From Prorocentrum cordatum (Eukaryota > Sar > Dinophyceae > Prorocentrales > Prorocentraceae): a DNA stretch of 64,000 nucleotides. The position numbers and the translations under genes are program-made. Shown in pieces: positions 31,311-41,709 of the stretch (within the stretch, counting starts at the first letter, position 1; the number at the start of each line of letters is the position of its first letter). The stretch is from NCBI GenBank assembly GCA_963575745.1, contig CAUYUJ010016689.1, positions 75,001 to 139,000 on the forward strand. Direction: 5' to 3'. The notes below the pieces were generated by a model. That model did no database searches and was not told where the DNA came from. It saw only the letters and a list, made by a program, of their open reading frames with translations.

Positions 31311-32876
31311 CCTGAGGGGCTGCGATCTGCTAATCTGTCGCCATTTTGGAGGGCTGCTGGTGGGTCCAGCGAGGTGAGGCACCGCGCGGATCTGAGCGGT
31401 AGCTCGCCGTCCCTGGGGGGCTGCGATCTGCGAAATCGTCGCCTTTTTGGAGGGTTGCTGGTGGGTCCAGCAGAGTGAGGCACCGCGCGGGTCTGAGCGG
31501 TAGCTCGCCGTCCCTGGGGGGCTGCGATCTGCGAAATCGTCGCCTTTTTGGAGGGCTGTTGGTGGGTCCAGCGGAGTGATGCACCGCACAGATCTGAGCG
31601 GTAGCTCGCCGTCCCTGGGGGGCTGCGATCTGCGAAATGGTCGCCACTTTCGAGGGCTGTTGGTGGGCCCAGCGGAGTGAGACACCGCGCAGATCTAAGC
31701 GGTAGCTCGCCGTCCCTGGGGGGCTGCGATCTGCGAAATCGTCGCCTTTTTGGAGGGCTGCTGGTGGGTCCAGCAGAGTGAGACACCGCGCAGATCTGAG
31801 CGGTAGCTCGCCGGCCCTGGGGGGCTGCGATCTGCTAATTTGTCGCCATTTTGGAGGGCCACTGGTGGGTCCAGCGGAGTGAGGCACCGCGCGGATGTGA
31901 GCGGTAGCTCGCCGTCCCTGGGGGGCTGCGATCTGCGAAATCGTCGCCTTTTTGGAGGGCTGTGGTGGGTCCAGCGGAGTGAGGCATCGCGCGGGTCTGA
32001 GCGGTAGCTCGCCGTCCCTGGGGGGCTGCGATCTGCGAAATCGTCGCCTTTTTGGAGGGCTGTTGGTGGGTCCAGCGGAGTGAGGCACCGCGCAGATCTG
32101 AGCGGTAGCTCGCCGTCCCTGGGGGGCTGCGATCTGCGAAATTGCCGCGTTTTGGGAGGGCTGCTGTGGTGGGCCCAGCGGAGTGAGACACCGCGCAGAT
32201 CTAAGCGGTAGCTCGCCGTCCCTGGGGGGCTGCGATCTGCGAAATCGTCGCCTTTTTGGAGGGCTGCTGCTGGTGGGTCCAGCAGAGTGAGGCACCGCGC
32301 GGGTCTGAGCGGTAGCTCGCCGTCCCTGGGGGGCTGCGATCTGCGAAATCGTCGCCTTTTTGGAGGGCTGTGGTGGGTCCAGCGGAGTGAGGCACCGCGC
32401 GGATGTGAGCGGTAGCTCGCCGTCCCTGGGGGGCTGCGATCTGCGAAATCGTCGCCTTTTTGGAGGGCCACTGGTGGGTCCAGCGGAGTGAGGCATCGCG
32501 CGGGTCTGAGCGGTAGCTCGCCGTCCCTGGGGGTCTGCGATCTGCGAAATCGTCGCCTTTTTGGAGGGCTGTTGGTGGGCCCAGCGGAGTCAGGCACCGC
32601 GCAGATCTGAGCGGTAGCTCGCCGTCCCTGGGGGGCTGCGATCATGGTCGCCATTTTCGAGGGCTGTTGGTGGGCCCAGCGGAGTGAGACACCGCGCAGA
32701 TCTAAGCGGTAGCTCGCCGTCCCTGGGGGGCTGCGATCTGCGAAATTGCCGCGTTTTTGGAGGGCTGCTGCTGGTGGGTCCAGCGGAGTGAGGCACCGCG
32801 CGGGTCTGAGCGGTAGCTCGCCGGCCCTGGGGGGCTGCGATCTGCTAATCTGTCGCCATTTTGGAGGGCTGCTGGT
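31311..32876. repeat. ~101-bp satellite array, left part
   Basis: About 15 units with cores CTGCGATCTGCGAAATCGTC, GGAGGGCTGCTGGTGGGTCC and GAGCGGTAGCTCGCCGTCCC. Starts near 31421, 31522, 31623 and 31724 give a 101-bp period; units vary mostly by CTG or CCA-type three-base insertions. The minus strand has no stops in any frame of the consensus, producing long artificial open frames. The last unit is cut at GCTGCTGGT by the transposon that starts at 32877; the array resumes at 44441 in the same orientation. Confidence 0.95.
32869..32876. repeat. 8-bp target site duplication, left (CTGCTGGT)
   Basis: The last eight satellite bases before the transposon; repeated at 44441-44448. Eight bases is typical for Merlin/IS1595-type transposases. 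Confidence 0.8.
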
Positions 32877-32921
32877 GGCGACTTCACTTCTAGAGGTTCC
32901 CGAGCTTTTTCTCTCGATTTC
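32877..32921 (+). repeat. Left terminal inverted repeat
   Basis: Forty-five bases including TTCACTTCTAGAGGTTCCCG, matching the complement of 44396-44440 with six mismatches. Confidence 0.85.
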
Positions 32922-32924
32922 CTC

Positions 32925-33000
32925 TTCGCTCTCTCTCTCTCTCTCTCTCTCTCTCCTTCTCTCTCTCTCTCCCTCACTCTCCCTATTTTTTTTTTGGGGG
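32925..33000. repeat. CT microsatellite and G run
   Basis: (CT)n followed by T9 and G11 inside the left end of the transposon. Confidence 0.9.
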
Positions 33001-33002
33001 GG

Positions 33003-33291
33003 GGGGCGAAGAAAACATCCGACTGTAATCCGTCACAGAAGAAATCCTTTTGTAAACGCCCACAAAGGGAATCCTATTGAAATCCCCTACAAAAGCAATC
33101 CTATTGTAATCCTCCACGAAAGGAATCCTATTGTAACGCGCCACAAAGGAAATCCTTTTGTGGCGGCCTGGAGAGGTGGGGGGGGGGGCAGAGAAAAAAC
33201 AAAAAAACACATTTTTTTTGTTTTGTTTTCGGGCGGGAGCGCATAAACTAATAATAAAAATAATGTGTATATATATACATATATATATATG

Positions 33292-33366
<75 letters not shown>

Positions 33367-34060
33367 AATAAGGGAACAAAAAGGAAAAAAACGTTTTTTT
33401 TTGCCCCCCCCCCTCCCCCCCCCCCCTCCACTGTTCCTGGCTGCCACAAAAGGACCCCCTTTGTGGCAATTACAATGGGATTCCTTTTGTGCCGGATTAC
33501 AATAGAATTCCTTTTTGTGGAGGATTCCATAGGACTGACTTTTTTTGTTGAGGAATACAATAGGATTCCTTTTTGTGGAGGATTACACGAGAATTTCTTT
33601 TGTGGAGGATTACAGTAAAATTCCTTTTGTGGAGAATTCAATAGGATTCCCTTTATGGAAGATTACAATAGGATTCCTTTTCTGGATATTCCAATAGGAT
33701 GTTCCTTTTGTGGACGATCGCAAGAGGCTCCCCTTTGTGGCGCATTACACTAAAATTCCTTCTGTGGAGGATTACACTAAGATCCCTTTTGTGGAGGATT
33801 ACATTCGAATTCCTTTTGTGGCGGATTCAATCGAATTCTTTTTGTGGAGGATTACAATAAGATTCCTATTGTGGAGGATTACAATCGATTCCCCTTTGTG
33901 GAGGATTCAATAAGGTTTCTTTTGTGGAGACTGACCATAGGATTCCTTTTGTGGAGGATTCAATAGGATTCCTTTTGTGGGTGATTACAAAGGATTCCTA
34001 CTGTTGCGGATTACACTAGAATTGCTTTTGTGGAGCACTTGAACAGGATTCTATTCGCTA
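33003..34060. repeat. GGATTCCTTTTGTGGAGGATTACAATA minisatellite with inverted first block and TA core
   Basis: About 26-bp units. The units at 33010-33170 run in the opposite orientation to those at 33440-34060. Between them, G-run/A-run sequence (33170-33240) faces T-run/C-run sequence (33370-33430) as complement, with a TATATATG/(TA)n core at 33265-33365. The block at 33003-33650 is therefore a large imperfect palindrome. Confidence 0.85.
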
Positions 34061-34065
34061 TTTTT

Positions 34066-34557
34066 CCCTTTTCTCTTCTTCCTCGGCAGCTCCACTTCTC
34101 TTGGTTGCCACGATGGGGTTCCCCCTGTTGCGAATGACACTAAGATCTCTTATTTGTAAGAAGGCACACTGAAAAATTATTGCGTTCAACGTTACGCTAG
34201 GATGCCCTCTGTAAAGAACTCCAACACAATTCCGCTTGACGGCGGTTTGTAATGGCGAACGTAAGTGAATACTACACACGCGAGAGATGAGCAATTCTTT
34301 CTTCACTCACTGCATGGCCTCTCGAAACGCACCCCTCGTACAGTTTGCAGGCAACAACGCCTCTGCAATTGCAACCTTAAACGGTCACAGCACTATTCGC
34401 AATATTCCCCCGGACGTAAATACTAATCTCACCACAATGGCGCGCCATTGGAAGATACATTCTAATGCGAAATCTCGTTTGATACTTAAACAAACGAGCT
34501 CATTATATAAAGTGCTGCGGCAACCGCGCGCGTCGCATGCCAAATCACTAACAGACA
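34066..34557. other. Downstream flank of the transposase gene, no gene seen
   Basis: Unique-looking sequence between the minisatellite and the transposase stop. A 92-codon plus-strand frame (34287-34565) shows no recognisable domain. It probably contains the 3' end of the minus-strand transcript. Confidence 0.5.
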
Positions 34558-35869
34558 TTAATTGAATGCTTTGCAAGCTTTACCAAACGAGACCAAACGA
34601 TCGTCCTTTTTAGTACAAAACCAAAACTGGAATTCTCTCACGTACGTCATCACGTCCTTCCTGCGAATGTGTCTAGGCTTAGCCCATTGCTTGTAATTCC
34701 CCCAAAAACCATCCATATACTGAGTGCCGCCCCACATCTTCTTGTTGTTGATCTTGAAAAGCTTGACCCACTCCTCCTTCACATGAACGACAGAAATGCT
34801 TCTCGCGCGATTGCCGAATATCTTCCGCTTGTTCACCAAGGCATCGTACGTTGCGGCGGAATCCGATGACAACACGCCTGACTTGAAATGTTTGGTCAGA
34901 AAACTCCTCCCTTCTGTCAAAGATAACGCGGGCGGGCCTGGAGCTACGAGCTTTTTCCCCTTGAAATGGATTGTGCCGCCACTCATAGTTTTCTGCTGCC
35001 CCTTCAATCTGTATGTTTGCTTCCTCTCGGGCAGCTTTTCAATGCTAATTTTTCAGGAACCCCTGGTCAGCAGCGCGATGATGCGGGCATGCGAAAAGTT
35101 CGGGGCGCAACCTTCTGCCACAGGAGGATCGATGCACCCGCTGGAAACAGATGCTTCGTCAACCTCTACGATGATATCTGTGCCGCCCTGTTTCCCGAAG
35201 CCTTTCTGCATCTCCACCATTCTCTTTGCAACAATCTCACGAAACACTTTAAACCATCTGGAAGCCGTATTAAGTTGAACCCCGCATAGCTGCGCAGTCG
35301 GCGTAGCCGAAATGCATTCGGAAAAAGCACACAACTAATCCAACGACCTGCTTCAAGCTTATTTTGATATGCCCTCCTCCTGTGGTCTCCCACATAGATC
35401 CTTTCATCGCCGACACATAACCAGAATTCCCCCGACACTTCGGACATTTGTAACACAGATTCCCGCGTCTATTTTGTAAGGCGCCCAATGTCTCTCCGCA
35501 CGTTGGGCATTCGGTAATCTCTTTAAGAAACCCAAGCTTTTGCATTTTCTTCACGAGAGATATATCATCAAGGCTTAATAAAACCACCAGGCTGTTCGGA
35601 TGACTGCGACTTTTTCCCTGGTGTTGAACGCCGCTGCGCGACTCATTGCGCTTCGAAATAAGACTGCTTTGGGACTTTGGAGTATACGGAGCGCCGCTCG
35701 GACGCTTGAGGACCGCAACACTCCGCTGCACCTTGCGAGCGCGAGGAGTATGACAGATTGGGAGACGCTTTCCACAGCCTGACAGCCGATAGACATCTCC
35801 CTCAGGAACCTCCGGCCTGTCTTTGAACCTCTTCAGGAGGAACGTCGTCACGTCGTATTTTCCAAGCAA
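34558..35869 (-). CDS. DDE transposase of the Merlin / IS1595 (ISXO2-like) type, interrupted
   Basis: A zinc ribbon (CPTCGETL...CYKCPKC, about 35520-35430) is followed by a helical region and the DDE fold. First Asp is in IVEVDEAS (35158-35160), second in LSSDSAATYDAL (34861-34863), and the third acidic residue in TQYMDGFWGNYKQW (34711-34713), where Asp stands in place of the more usual Glu. The C-terminus YVREFQFWF fits the family's 'YL.EF.WR'. Two flaws: a frame change near 35300, and one in-frame TGA at 35053-35055 after which the frame continues sensibly. Upstream it joins the OTU-like part through a run of seven A (35872-35878 on the plus strand), where one more base would keep one frame. 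The transposase is thus probably the C-terminal part of a polyprotein. TIRs plus the 8-bp duplication support this enzyme as the mobiliser. Confidence 0.85.
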
Positions 35870-36304
35870 TGAAAAAAATGCTTGTTAATTGTTAGCGCCA
35901 CGCCGAGGTCAGAATCTAAGACGACAACGTAGCCGGCAGGAGCAGAATCTTTGCCCGAGATAACGGCATAGAAATGTTCGTTAAAAGATGAATCTGCTAT
36001 ATGCGCTTCGTGGCAAATGATCTCAAATTGATCCCCCATATTCGCCGATCCCTTGAGGATCGTCTGCGTGCGAGATGCATTCGCATACTCCACCCGCCCT
36101 CCTGCTTCCATCCTTTCCCACCTTCCGCCTCCTCCTCCTCCACCTCCTCCTTCTGCATATCTCATTTTTCTTTCCCTCCAGTATGGCCTTCCATCTCGGC
36201 GTGTCCAGCTGGAAATTTCTGAACGAGAGGAAGGCGGACATGGCTTAAGCCTGAAGATCAGCAACTTGCTCGCGGAGAACGTGCTCAAGTAGAAGATATC
36301 CGTC
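35870..36304 (-). CDS. OTU-like cysteine protease region, C-terminal half
   Basis: Two segments look protein-like: LREQVADLQ with AFLSFRNFQLD (36280-36190), in the same frame as the upstream exon but after TAA codons at 36305-36307 and at about 36244; and GSANMGDQFEI (about 36050), in another frame, running to INKHF (His codon 35878-35880). A purine-rich GGAGGA tract between them (36118-36165) may sit in an intron. In OTU proteases a Cys near GxCLF.A and a late His form the active site, and 'GD..EL' commonly precedes the strand region; this arrangement is matched in order. The exon-intron structure is not resolved and the assignment is tentative. Confidence 0.4.
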
Positions 36305-37066
36305 TTAAGCATTTCCTTGAGAACTTGAAACTAGCGCGTTGAAGTCCCACGCTGAGTATGGCCCCCAATGATTTGGCGCTAGATGGGATACGGCATTGAA
36401 CAGACACTTCCCCAAACCAGGGTACGACAATATACGCCGATCGTTGGGGAAAGACACGGACGACCTCGTCAACGCAGCGTCGGTTGGAAGACTTGCAAAA
36501 ACAGGGAGGGGCATGTTCTCCCATGGCTTCACGGCAATGCCCACGCCGATGTAATCCGACACCTTGGTCACGTGGCTTTTGATGATGATGATGCTAGCAG
36601 GAACAGGACTGTAGAGGACGCATCCATCAAATATAGGACATAAGGTTTTCGCGCCGATCTCATCCGCCGCTGCCATAATGGCTTCAAGAGACTTATGCTC
36701 TAAGAAACTCAACAAAGCAGCCAAGCGACTGAATGTAGGATTCCGTCTGTCCGCATAGCGACTGTTCACCCACTGGTGCTTCGGCAAAGCAAGGACCGCG
36801 CGAACAGCGTGATGTGTTTCAGCGGCAAGTTTTCGAAGAAAAGGGAAATCGAAGATTGGCCTTCCTCCAAACCGAATTCGGAGAATCATTTTCTTCGCAT
36901 CGATCATAGAACACGCATTGTATGTTGTGAGAAAACTTCGCCAAGCCTTATGGTGTACGGTACTTCGTCGGATCATGGAGTACAATTTCTCGTCGTACAA
37001 ACCCTCGTCAACAAGCATCTGGTAAAACAAGGCGCCGTGGGCGTCCTCACGCGGAGCAATCTTCCA
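36305..37066 (-). CDS. Family-A-like DNA polymerase region, then start of OTU-like region
   Basis: Begins at a splice acceptor (intron 37067-37181), in frame WKIAPREDAHG. DAKKMILRIRFGG (about 36895) resembles motif B of family A polymerases, where a Lys is essential. IFDGCVL (Asp codon 36626-36628), about 45 residues after RRNPTFSR, resembles motif C, with FDG in place of HDE. Motif A would be ADVDIK at the end of the previous exon. After a linker, GLGKCLFNAVSHL (Cys codon 36404-36406) has the GxCLF.A signature of OTU-type proteases. Polymerases fused to SF3 helicases are known in Polinton-like viruses (the so-called TVpol), which is the nearest parallel I can name. Divergence is high, so a different nucleotidyl-transfer function is possible. 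The TAA at 36305 appears internal. Confidence 0.5.
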   Translation of the reverse strand, partial: WKIAPREDAHGALFYQMLVDEGLYDEKLYSMIRRSTVHHKAWRSFLTTYNACSMIDAKKMILRIRFGGRPIFDFPFLRKLAAETHHAVRAVLALPKHQWVNSRYADRRNPTFSRLAALLSFLEHKSLEAIMAAADEIGAKTLCPIFDGCVLYSPVPASIIIIKSHVTKVSDYIGVGIAVKPWENMPLPVFASLPTDAALTRSSVSFPNDRRILSYPGLGKCLFNAVSHLAPNHWGPYSAWDFNALVSSSQGNA

Positions 37067-37181
37067 CTACCCCCATCACTGAAAGCAGGGAGAATAGAGA
37101 AGGACAACGAGATGAGGAAGAAGACACAATAATATATGATAGGTGGCTATGGCAGTGGTAGCAGAACGTCGGCCCACTGAC
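37067..37181 (-). other. Spliceosomal intron (GT..AG, 115 bp)
   Basis: On the minus strand the donor is AAG/GTCAGT and the acceptor GGGTAG/TGG. Splicing is phase 0 and joins frame ADVDIK to WKIAPRE, restoring one open frame between two otherwise separate exons. Confidence 0.6.
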
Positions 37182-38472
37182 CTTGATATCAACGTCTGCG
37201 GCGTGGCCATAGTATGCGGCAGCGCGAACTCCGCAGGTATTGTTCTGCATCCCGTTCTGCTCTGTGCACGTGAGCCGCGAGTACCCAGACCTCGAAAGAT
37301 ATTCCTCATCAAACTCCAGAAGGTCGGGATTCGTTGGATAAGTTGAACCTCGCGTTTGAATAAATCCAAGCAGCCCTTGCACTTGTTCTGGCCGGGAAGC
37401 ACCGTCTGCTAGATGGTGTCGAATCGCGTTGACATTCACAATGTGTCTAAAGGTCCGTTTCGTCGTAGATTGTGGCAAGATAGATGTTGGGGCGCACGCG
37501 TGGAAGTCTCTCTCGAAAACGTCCTCGTAGACGTCTAAACCTTCGAGAAAAGAAGACGATTGAAATTGCGCTTCCCGTATGCCAAAAATCTTTCCCCAGC
37601 CGTCCCAATATCCAAAAGCTTCCGTACCTCCATTATCTACCATGCCGCTAACCATCTCGTCGCACGCAATTGCAAGACGAAGAAAGACATTTTTCTGTTC
37701 GTCAAACTGAAACAAATTTGTTGCAGACGATGTCCCCCGCATTGCGATCGAGAAGTTCTCCATCTTAGTTGGTTTCCCCTTCGAACTGGACGCTTGTTTT
37801 TTTTTTCCTGGTATGTCAGCGATATCGCGAATGTGATACGGCTTCATGAACGCTGTCTTCCTCGGAAAATGACGGCGTGCAGCCAAAATCCACAGCTCGT
37901 GGTCTGGCGTTTCGATGGTAGACGGAGGTCTCCCTACGCCGGGCATAATTTTGGCAAGCCGACGTGTATCTTCAGCGACCGTACCACCAATGGAATCAAG
38001 ATTATCAAAAGCGCGCAAAATCTCCATCGCATCCCACTCCTTCCCGACTGGTAACACCCATTCGCTGAAGTATAAGCTATGCGCAACAGGATCTTCCAGT
38101 AAAGATATCAAAGCTTCTCTCGTAATAATCAAAAAGCGGCCTTCTGCGTGGTTTACTTCAGATTCGACTTTGACGAGGGTTGCCCTGCCCATCATCCCCC
38201 CGATCACTCTCCTCCCAATGCTCTCCAAGGGTTCGTCCTCCGTCTGACTTTTGATCTCTGCCATTACTGGGGTGTTCTCTGGGTTCATCTCGTGTACCTT
38301 CAAAGACTCCTCAAACGTTCGTTTGCTCGTTAAGCCGTAATTCGCCCGAAGATCGAACTCTTCGCCCTCGGGAAAACGTTTCCAGATGTCGGATGCGGTG
38401 GGCGTTTTCCTGTCCGCTTCCTGAACACGAACAGCTTTCTTGGACCACGCGAAGTGAGCAGACTTCCGGAAC
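37182..38472 (-). CDS. SF3 (D5-like) helicase, second half, and motif A of the polymerase-like region
   Basis: Starts at a splice acceptor with FRKSAHFAW. VRVQEAD (about 38430-38412) is the Walker B type strand of SF3 helicases. IWKRFPEGEEFDLRANYG (about 38380) corresponds to the conserved 'd..K.l..Gd...vr..y' segment, and ENTPVM plus GRRVIGG (about 38270-38200) to the sensor and arginine-finger region. The following 260 residues are less conserved. NGMQNNTCGVRAAAYYG..ADVDIK (37270-37182) resembles the 'GRL..G.QN..R..R.......DIDI' start of the polymerase-like module. In the related viral and plasmid D5-type proteins the helicase loads at replication origins. Confidence 0.75.
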
Positions 38473-38765
38473 CTTAGTTGAATCACAAATTCACGATCGA
38501 TACCAATCACTACGGCAAACGAGGAGATATCGGTTCGATGTGAACACAGATCTTCTATCGATCCTGATCGGAAATCAGCGACGCAACACAATCGCTCGAA
38601 CGAATCAACCGAATACCGACGCTGATCGACCTGGAGATCGCAATCGTCATCGCTGTCGGACCAGCATGGGAATCGCAGTCGTCATCGCTGTCGGATTGAA
38701 ATGGAGATCGCAGTCATCATCGCTGTCGAAATCGCAGTCATCATCGCTGTCGATAAGAGCGGCGC
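38473..38765 (-). other. Spliceosomal intron (GC..AG, 293 bp)
   Basis: Donor GAAGA/GCGCC and acceptor CTAAG/GTTCC on the minus strand. Joining gives REEFRKS in a single frame, phase 2, exactly between the Walker A exon and the Walker B exon. GC donors are common in dinoflagellates. The intron contains repeats of GCAGTCGTCATCGCTGTCGG type. Confidence 0.7.
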
Positions 38766-41282
38766 TCTTCCCTAGACAGAAAGCAACCAATATCAACGGT
38801 GGACGTGTTGGCCTTGCCGAAGAGCCCACGTTCCAGAAGCCATTCCTTGCCTTTTCCATCACCTCCTTTGCCAACCTCAACAATCCACCTGCCACTTCCC
38901 ACACCGCGAAAAGCGAGCACGTACGAGGCGAGCTTCACCCAGAAGAACTCCTCGTTTTTATAATACCAAGATCGATCAATCAAAAGGAGCTGCTCTCTGT
39001 ACTTCTGCAACGTCCAACCCGGCTTGACAATGTCTGATTCTCTTACGTGCAATTTGTAGCAAATCGCCGTTGATGTAGCAATCAGTGGACGCGATCCCTT
39101 GGCTGGGTGGTTTTGGCGCGCTGCATGCCGTCAAGAAATGGATCGCGATCTCCCCGAGGATGTGCTTGTTGGAGCAACTGCGCCTGATTCGTTGTACCAT
39201 GTCTGCAAGTCTACTGCGCCAATGAGCATCCCACACCTTGTTCTTCGTCTGCTTCCGAAGGTAATCACCCTGGATCTTAGCGTAGTTCAACAAAACCTGC
39301 GTTGTACCTTGGGGCTCTTGCCGGGTACCAGAAACCACGTTGTCAATATTTTGCGATACAGTAGACCACTTCCACATCGCATCCTGCAAACTCTCGTCCG
39401 TGGAGATTTTCATAAATAAACCTTCAACTGCCATCAAGATGTCTCTGCCGCGCCCTGGTAGTTTAAGAGTTTCGCCTTCCTTCTCCTCTTGGATGTCCCA
39501 GCTCCCTAACAGATGATACCTGAACAGCTGCTGCGCGTGAGCTCTCCAGTTGATGCCGTCCAAAATCAGAAACACGAAAAGTTGGTGGTCAAGCTCGTAA
39601 TGAAACTCAGTCATCTTAGCATCCTGTATCAGGTATTTCGCAATGGCGCAAATCTTGATCTCGTCATCGGTGTAGTTTGGCGAATCTTCCTTGATCTTAT
39701 CAAGCATCTTCTGAACTTTTTCCTGCAACGACAACGCGCCATCGGCGGCTGCGGCCGCCTCGGGCGGCGGCGGGGCGGCAGGGGCGGAAGCGGCGCCGCG
39801 GCCGAGCTCCGCGAACACGCTGTTCGGCTTGAACCGTTTGGGGGCGCATAGCGGCTCCGCTCCATCCGGGGGTTGGTCGTGGTTCATGCCGCCGAACACG
39901 TCAAATCGCAAATCGGAAGACAAATCTGGGATCCCGAATGGCCCAGCAAATAGTATTTGGAACATACGAACCGAATGCAAAGACAAGATCACTTCGAAGA
40001 GCTGGATATCCAACAAAACCCATCGGTCGTTGAGGAAACGATAGACATTTCCATCACATGTCTTAACAGCTTCGAAATGTTCCACCACATAGTTTTCGTC
40101 CTCAAGGTATGCCGGGTTGGAAATGTGAAGAATGAATTGCCCATGGTCCACCCGTTGTAACTCATCCCGAAGAGTTGGTCTGATGTAATAGTTCAGGGGG
40201 CGCAGCATGTTGTTTCCATCTTCCAACACCCACAATGGAGCATCTGCTGTGCACGGTACAGGTAGATCCTGCGCGCGTAGCGCGCGTGACAAACACGAAT
40301 AAACTTTGCCCGCGTCGCAGGTTATATTCTCCCAAGAAACAAGCACTCGATTCGGCGGCGCGCGATGAGCGCGAGCAGGGGTCATCCCCCACAAAAGTTC
40401 TTGCTCAGAAAAAAAATCATCTCGCAGGCGATGAGCGCCGCAGAAACCGAGAACAGGGCAAGGACCGACGATGCCACACCGACAATCAATCTGCATCCGC
40501 GCCCAATGCGCATGCATCTCGCAAGGCTGATTGCGCAGACAATCCGCCGTGAGCGGCGCTCCGCAATCGAGGATGTTGTCGCAGACCTCACAAACATCAG
40601 GCTCGTCAGTGACACGTTCGTCGACGTGCTTGAAAATCATGTAGCACAGGTGTGTGCTCAGCAGCATGCTGATTGGAGACCACGAGCCACCAGATGAGGA
40701 AGCAGAGGTCGACGAAGAAGTGGCTGATGAAGATATGTGCTCGGCGTCGTGCTTGCATCTCCTGCGGGAAGCAATGACAAACTCAGTAACAATAAAAATA
40801 CGTTTCACGAGTTGGAAAAACAATGTTTTTTGTTCACTTATTTGTGTCAGTATTCGTTCATCACGAGATTTTATTACTCCTATCCTGGAACAAATCTTCC
40901 TGGTGCGTCTAGATAAACGGCTCCTCTGCTGAGAATACATGTATGCCCGGCACCTGGAAGACGCCGGGTACTTCCCGAAAGTGTCCGGGACGTTCGAGAT
41001 ATTCTCACCATCATCTGCAGAACTCTCTGGCGAATACGTGTCACTGTCCGACACATTCTCTGGCGAGTAAGTGTTATTATCCGACACATTCGCATTGGTC
41101 GACATCGCCGCCAGTCTGGCCTGACGCCTAGCCTTCTTCCAAGTTGATGGATTAGAATGGCTGATATCAATGGTTCTGCAGTGATAGAGGGCCTCAGAGC
41201 GCACCAGCACAAGCTGACTCGATCGCGCGAGCAGATCTTCCCCGATCTTATCATAATCGATGTTTTTTGAACACATCAACAC
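38766..41282 (-). CDS. Cys-rich N-terminal region and first half of SF3 helicase (D5-N and Walker A)
   Basis: From the N-terminus: a charged segment with two VSD..TYSPE repeats (about 41090-41030), a Ser-rich stretch, a Cys-rich region (CEVCDNILDCG, CRCGIVGPCPVLGFCGAH, about 40590-40420) that may bind zinc, a long globular part, an Ala/Pro linker near 39760, and then a D5-N-like helical domain (39700-39100). The Walker A loop GKGGDGKGKEWLL lies at about 38873-38841, inside LASYVLAFRG...STVDIGCFLSREE. A frame change occurs near 39050, where two frames overlap for about 70 bases; it could be decay or an undetected intron. The formal end of the upstream frame (38976) is therefore not the protein end. 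Confidence 0.7.
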
Positions 41283-41328
41283 AAGCTAATGCAATTGCGT
41301 GAGTAGAACTGTCCCGATCTTATCGCAT

Positions 41329-41709
41329 TCACATATCAAAGAATTCACGGATGGAACAAAGGACTAATGAGCGGACGTTCTTAAACTTGACGAGCACAGA
41401 GTTTGTACCGAAGAAAACGCTCGGCCCTGCAATGGTTCCTGTCATTCCGAAAGCATTGTCCGAGTCTTTTACAACGTAATACACAGTATCGTTCAAACGG
41501 AAAGGAACCCCGTCAAGGCCGACGCACACGACTTCTGGCCACTTCCCTTTTTTAGATGACCGCCGGGAATTATTAGAAGAGCTCGGCCCGCTCACAGGGC
41601 CCAAAGATGCAGCATCTGGAACAGTTGTGGGTGATTCTGGCTGGTCGTCTTGGATGAAAGGTATCTCGTCGTCGGGGTGGAATACAAATTTATCGTCGAG
41701 ATCCCTCAA
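41329..41709 (-). CDS. Probable N-terminal segment of the transposon polyprotein
   Basis: 126 codons with an acidic start, a Ser/Lys linker and a compact C-terminal domain (LNDTVYYVVKD, GMTGTIAGPS, NSVLVKFKNVRS) of small beta-barrel (KOW or Tudor-like) appearance. It precedes the helicase segment on the same strand. The junction (41282-41345) contains a tandem duplication of about 55 bp (core GATAAGATCGGG), which may be what broke the frame. Function is unknown. Confidence 0.45.
   Translation of the reverse strand: MRDLDDKFVFHPDDEIPFIQDDQPESPTTVPDAASLGPVSGPSSSNNSRRSSKKGKWPEVVCVGLDGVPFRLNDTVYYVVKDSDNAFGMTGTIAGPSVFFGTNSVLVKFKNVRSLVLCSIREFFDM

Noticed and set aside
31330-32496. 388-codon minus-strand frame (Arg/Pro/Leu/Ser repeat protein)
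   Set aside because: Pure product of the 101-bp satellite; the same peptide appears in all three frames and again at 44.4-46.1 kb.
41329-41345. Independent gene for the 126-codon frame
   Set aside because: Its stop lies at a tandem duplication next to the helicase frame, so it is more likely the broken N-terminus of the same protein.
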